Source of the DNA: Nitrospirota bacterium | GTDB taxonomy: Bacteria; Nitrospirota; Thermodesulfovibrionia; Thermodesulfovibrionales; UBA6898 | Assembly: GCA_029858145.1 (NCBI GenBank) | Contig: JAOUFP010000135.1 | Coordinates: forward strand, 1-7,388 | Reading direction: 5' to 3' | DNA length: 7,388 nt | Shown here: positions 6,302-7,388 of the stretch, piece after piece | Numbering within the stretch: position 1 is the first letter of the stretch | How the letters are laid out: every line of letters begins with the position of its first letter | Notes under the pieces: model-generated | Told to the model about the DNA's origin: nothing | Databases searched by the model: none | What the model saw: the letters and a program-made list of their open reading frames with translations, nothing else | Position numbers and translations under genes: made by a program

Positions 6302-7191
6302 TATACCAGTGTCTCCTCCAATGATTTCAGTTTCTTTTTCGCAAGAGAGAAATCCGCCTCTTCGGCCTCGGCCGGCTGGTGGATCGCCTTGTTTCTCAGC
6401 CGTAGCAGCAGCTGGAACTTACCCTTTTTTGTCTGGCTGAGACGGCCGGACTGCTCAAGCGCTTTGAGACAGTCGGAGAGCGAGGGGAAGGCCCCTCCCA
6501 GCACTGTGGCAGTGTATGTCTTGAGCTGTTTTTCGATATAATGACCCAGGAGAAGGGAGGCGATCACCTTTTCCCCCTTTCTGAAATACTCGAGCGCGTA
6601 GTCCGCTGACAATCCCCCTTTAAAGATGTTGATGTTTTCCCTGGACTCAAGCTCATCCGGAACCAGACCCTGTATCTTCTGATAGACCTCAACACATTTG
6701 TCTATCATGTCCTTCTCGATATAGGATTCCGCAAGAAGGAAGAGTTCACGGAGCTTTTCGGTGCCTTCACGCTGCTTCGTTGCGAAAGAGTAGGCCCGCC
6801 TGAGCGCCTCGGTCTTGTCGTCCTTTTTGTCAAGGACATCGAAGTGGCGTGCCCATCGTTTTCCCTTTAATACGTTATCTTTCGTAAACCGGAATAACTG
6901 TTCCGAGACCTCGCCTTTGTTGAGTTTGCCGCTGATCACGATGATATTCAGTGTCGGATGGTTTTCAAATATCCCGGGCAGGGCGTCGATCCCTTCGGTC
7001 ATGCGGTCAAATTCAATATCGAGCGTCATGAGATCGAAGATCTGGGCGGTGAGGAGCTGCAGGGCCTTCTTCACGCTCACCGCCTCATAAAACCTTATGT
7101 CCGGTTCTTCATCTCCAAGGGCCCGTTTGATCTCCAGCTTCAGAAGTTCCCTGTCTTCATAGTCATCGTCGGCGATGAGCACCTTAAACAT
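6301..7191 (-). CDS. Response regulator with HEPN-like C-terminal output domain
   Basis: A 296-residue protein with a receiver domain at about 1-125: acidic residues D8-D10 (VLIADDDYEDRELL), likely phosphoacceptor D58 (LMTLDIEFD), and S87 (IIVISGK); the conserved lysine is probably K104 or K109. A helical, TPR-like linker (about 140-185, AESYIEKDMIDKCVEVYQKIQGLVP) follows. The C-terminal 100 residues look like a HEPN domain: an opening helix with YFRKGEKVIASLLLGHYIEKQLK, a middle helix CLKALEQSGRL, then LLLRLRNKAIHQ and a final helix. R266-N267-x3-H271 matches the R-x4-6-H motif of HEPN ribonucleases, including the polar residue after Arg. It may be a phosphorylation-controlled RNase or a non-catalytic HEPN adaptor. 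The ATG at 7191 is preferred over an upstream start because AGAGG lies 6 nt before it and the receiver begins at once. It overlaps the kinase gene by 8 nt. Confidence 0.8.
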   Translation of the reverse strand: MFKVLIADDDYEDRELLKLEIKRALGDEEPDIRFYEAVSVKKALQLLTAQIFDLMTLDIEFDRMTEGIDALPGIFENHPTLNIIVISGKLNKGEVSEQLFRFTKDNVLKGKRWARHFDVLDKKDDKTEALRRAYSFATKQREGTEKLRELFLLAESYIEKDMIDKCVEVYQKIQGLVPDELESRENINIFKGGLSADYALEYFRKGEKVIASLLLGHYIEKQLKTYTATVLGGAFPSLSDCLKALEQSGRLSQTKKGKFQLLLRLRNKAIHQPAEAEEADFSLAKKKLKSLEETLV

Positions 7192-7388
7192 CGAGCGCCT
7201 CTTCAACAAAGGGAAGATTGATGATGATCTCGGTTCCGACACCCGGGGCGGTATATTCCTTGCCCACCCTGATTTTCCCCGCATGCAGACCGATCACGTA
7301 TTTAACAAAATAGAGTCCCTGTCCCCATCCCTCGCGGCTGCCCTTGCCTTTGTAAAAACATCTGTCGGCCTCCTGCTCATCCATGCCG
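7184..7388 (-). CDS. Histidine kinase C-terminus (HATPase end; 5'-truncated by window edge)
   Basis: The last 67 residues of a protein entering from the right edge. They contain the end of a GHKL ATPase domain: CFYKGKGSREGWGQGLYFVKYVIGLHAGKIRVG resembles the F box and G2 box (G-x-G-L followed by a helix, then H-x-G-x-I), and TEIIINLP is the usual last beta strand of a sensor kinase. It would be the catalytic domain of a histidine kinase whose sensor and phospho-His lie outside the window. Its TAA at 7186-7184 overlaps the receiver-HEPN start by 8 nt, so it is the natural phosphodonor for that regulator. The input signal cannot be inferred from this fragment. Confidence 0.85.
   Translation of the reverse strand, partial: GMDEQEADRCFYKGKGSREGWGQGLYFVKYVIGLHAGKIRVGKEYTAPGVGTEIIINLPFVEEALDV

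Noticed and set aside
7192..7284. Upstream start adding 31 residues to the receiver-HEPN protein
   Set aside because: The extension would overlap the kinase gene by about 100 nt and reads as low-complexity Arg/Ser/Pro sequence; the receiver fold begins exactly at the ATG at 7191.

Overview
The window is a dense signal-transduction region with moderate GC and almost no non-coding DNA. The organism is probably a Gram-negative or other diderm bacterium, because a TonB-type C-terminal domain and an OmpA/MotB-like protein are present. It is rich in two-component and c-di-GMP proteins. The style (large cytosolic hybrid kinases, HD-GYP response regulators, frequent TTG starts and overlapping genes) suggests Nitrospirota or a deltaproteobacterial lineage such as Desulfobacterota. 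That placement is an inference from gene content, not a phylogenetic result.

Left part (1-689, + strand): the 3' end of a TonB-family C-terminal domain protein, followed 56 nt later by a small DUF3553-like protein of 71 residues. Then comes an AT-rich gap of about 100 nt with a good sigma70-type promoter (TTGACA, 17 nt, TTTAAT with an extended -10 TG).

Centre (792-5641, + strand): three genes that overlap end to start, so a likely operon. They are (i) a receiver/HD-GYP response regulator, a predicted c-di-GMP phosphodiesterase; (ii) an 1127-residue cytosolic hybrid histidine kinase ordered Rossmann, GAF, PAS, coiled coil, HisKA, HATPase, REC, REC, GGDEF; (iii) an Ogt-type O6-alkylguanine-DNA alkyltransferase. 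The GGDEF domain reads GGDAF and has lost its guanine-contacting residues, but it keeps an RxxD inhibitory site in the right place. It is therefore more likely a c-di-GMP receptor than a cyclase. The operon would couple a nucleotide- or metabolite-type sensory input to c-di-GMP turnover and, unexpectedly, to a DNA repair gene.

Right part (5654-7388, - strand, convergent): a second operon, cut by the window edge. A histidine kinase C-terminus overlaps a response regulator whose output domain is HEPN-like, with an R-x4-H motif typical of HEPN ribonucleases. The regulator in turn overlaps a single-pass membrane protein with a strongly diverged OmpA/MotB-like domain. A kinase, a receiver-HEPN protein and an envelope protein in tight translational coupling form the best candidate here for an undescribed system. 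No tRNA, rRNA, CRISPR array, insertion sequence or phage gene was recognised, and no gene-free stretch exceeds about 102 nt.
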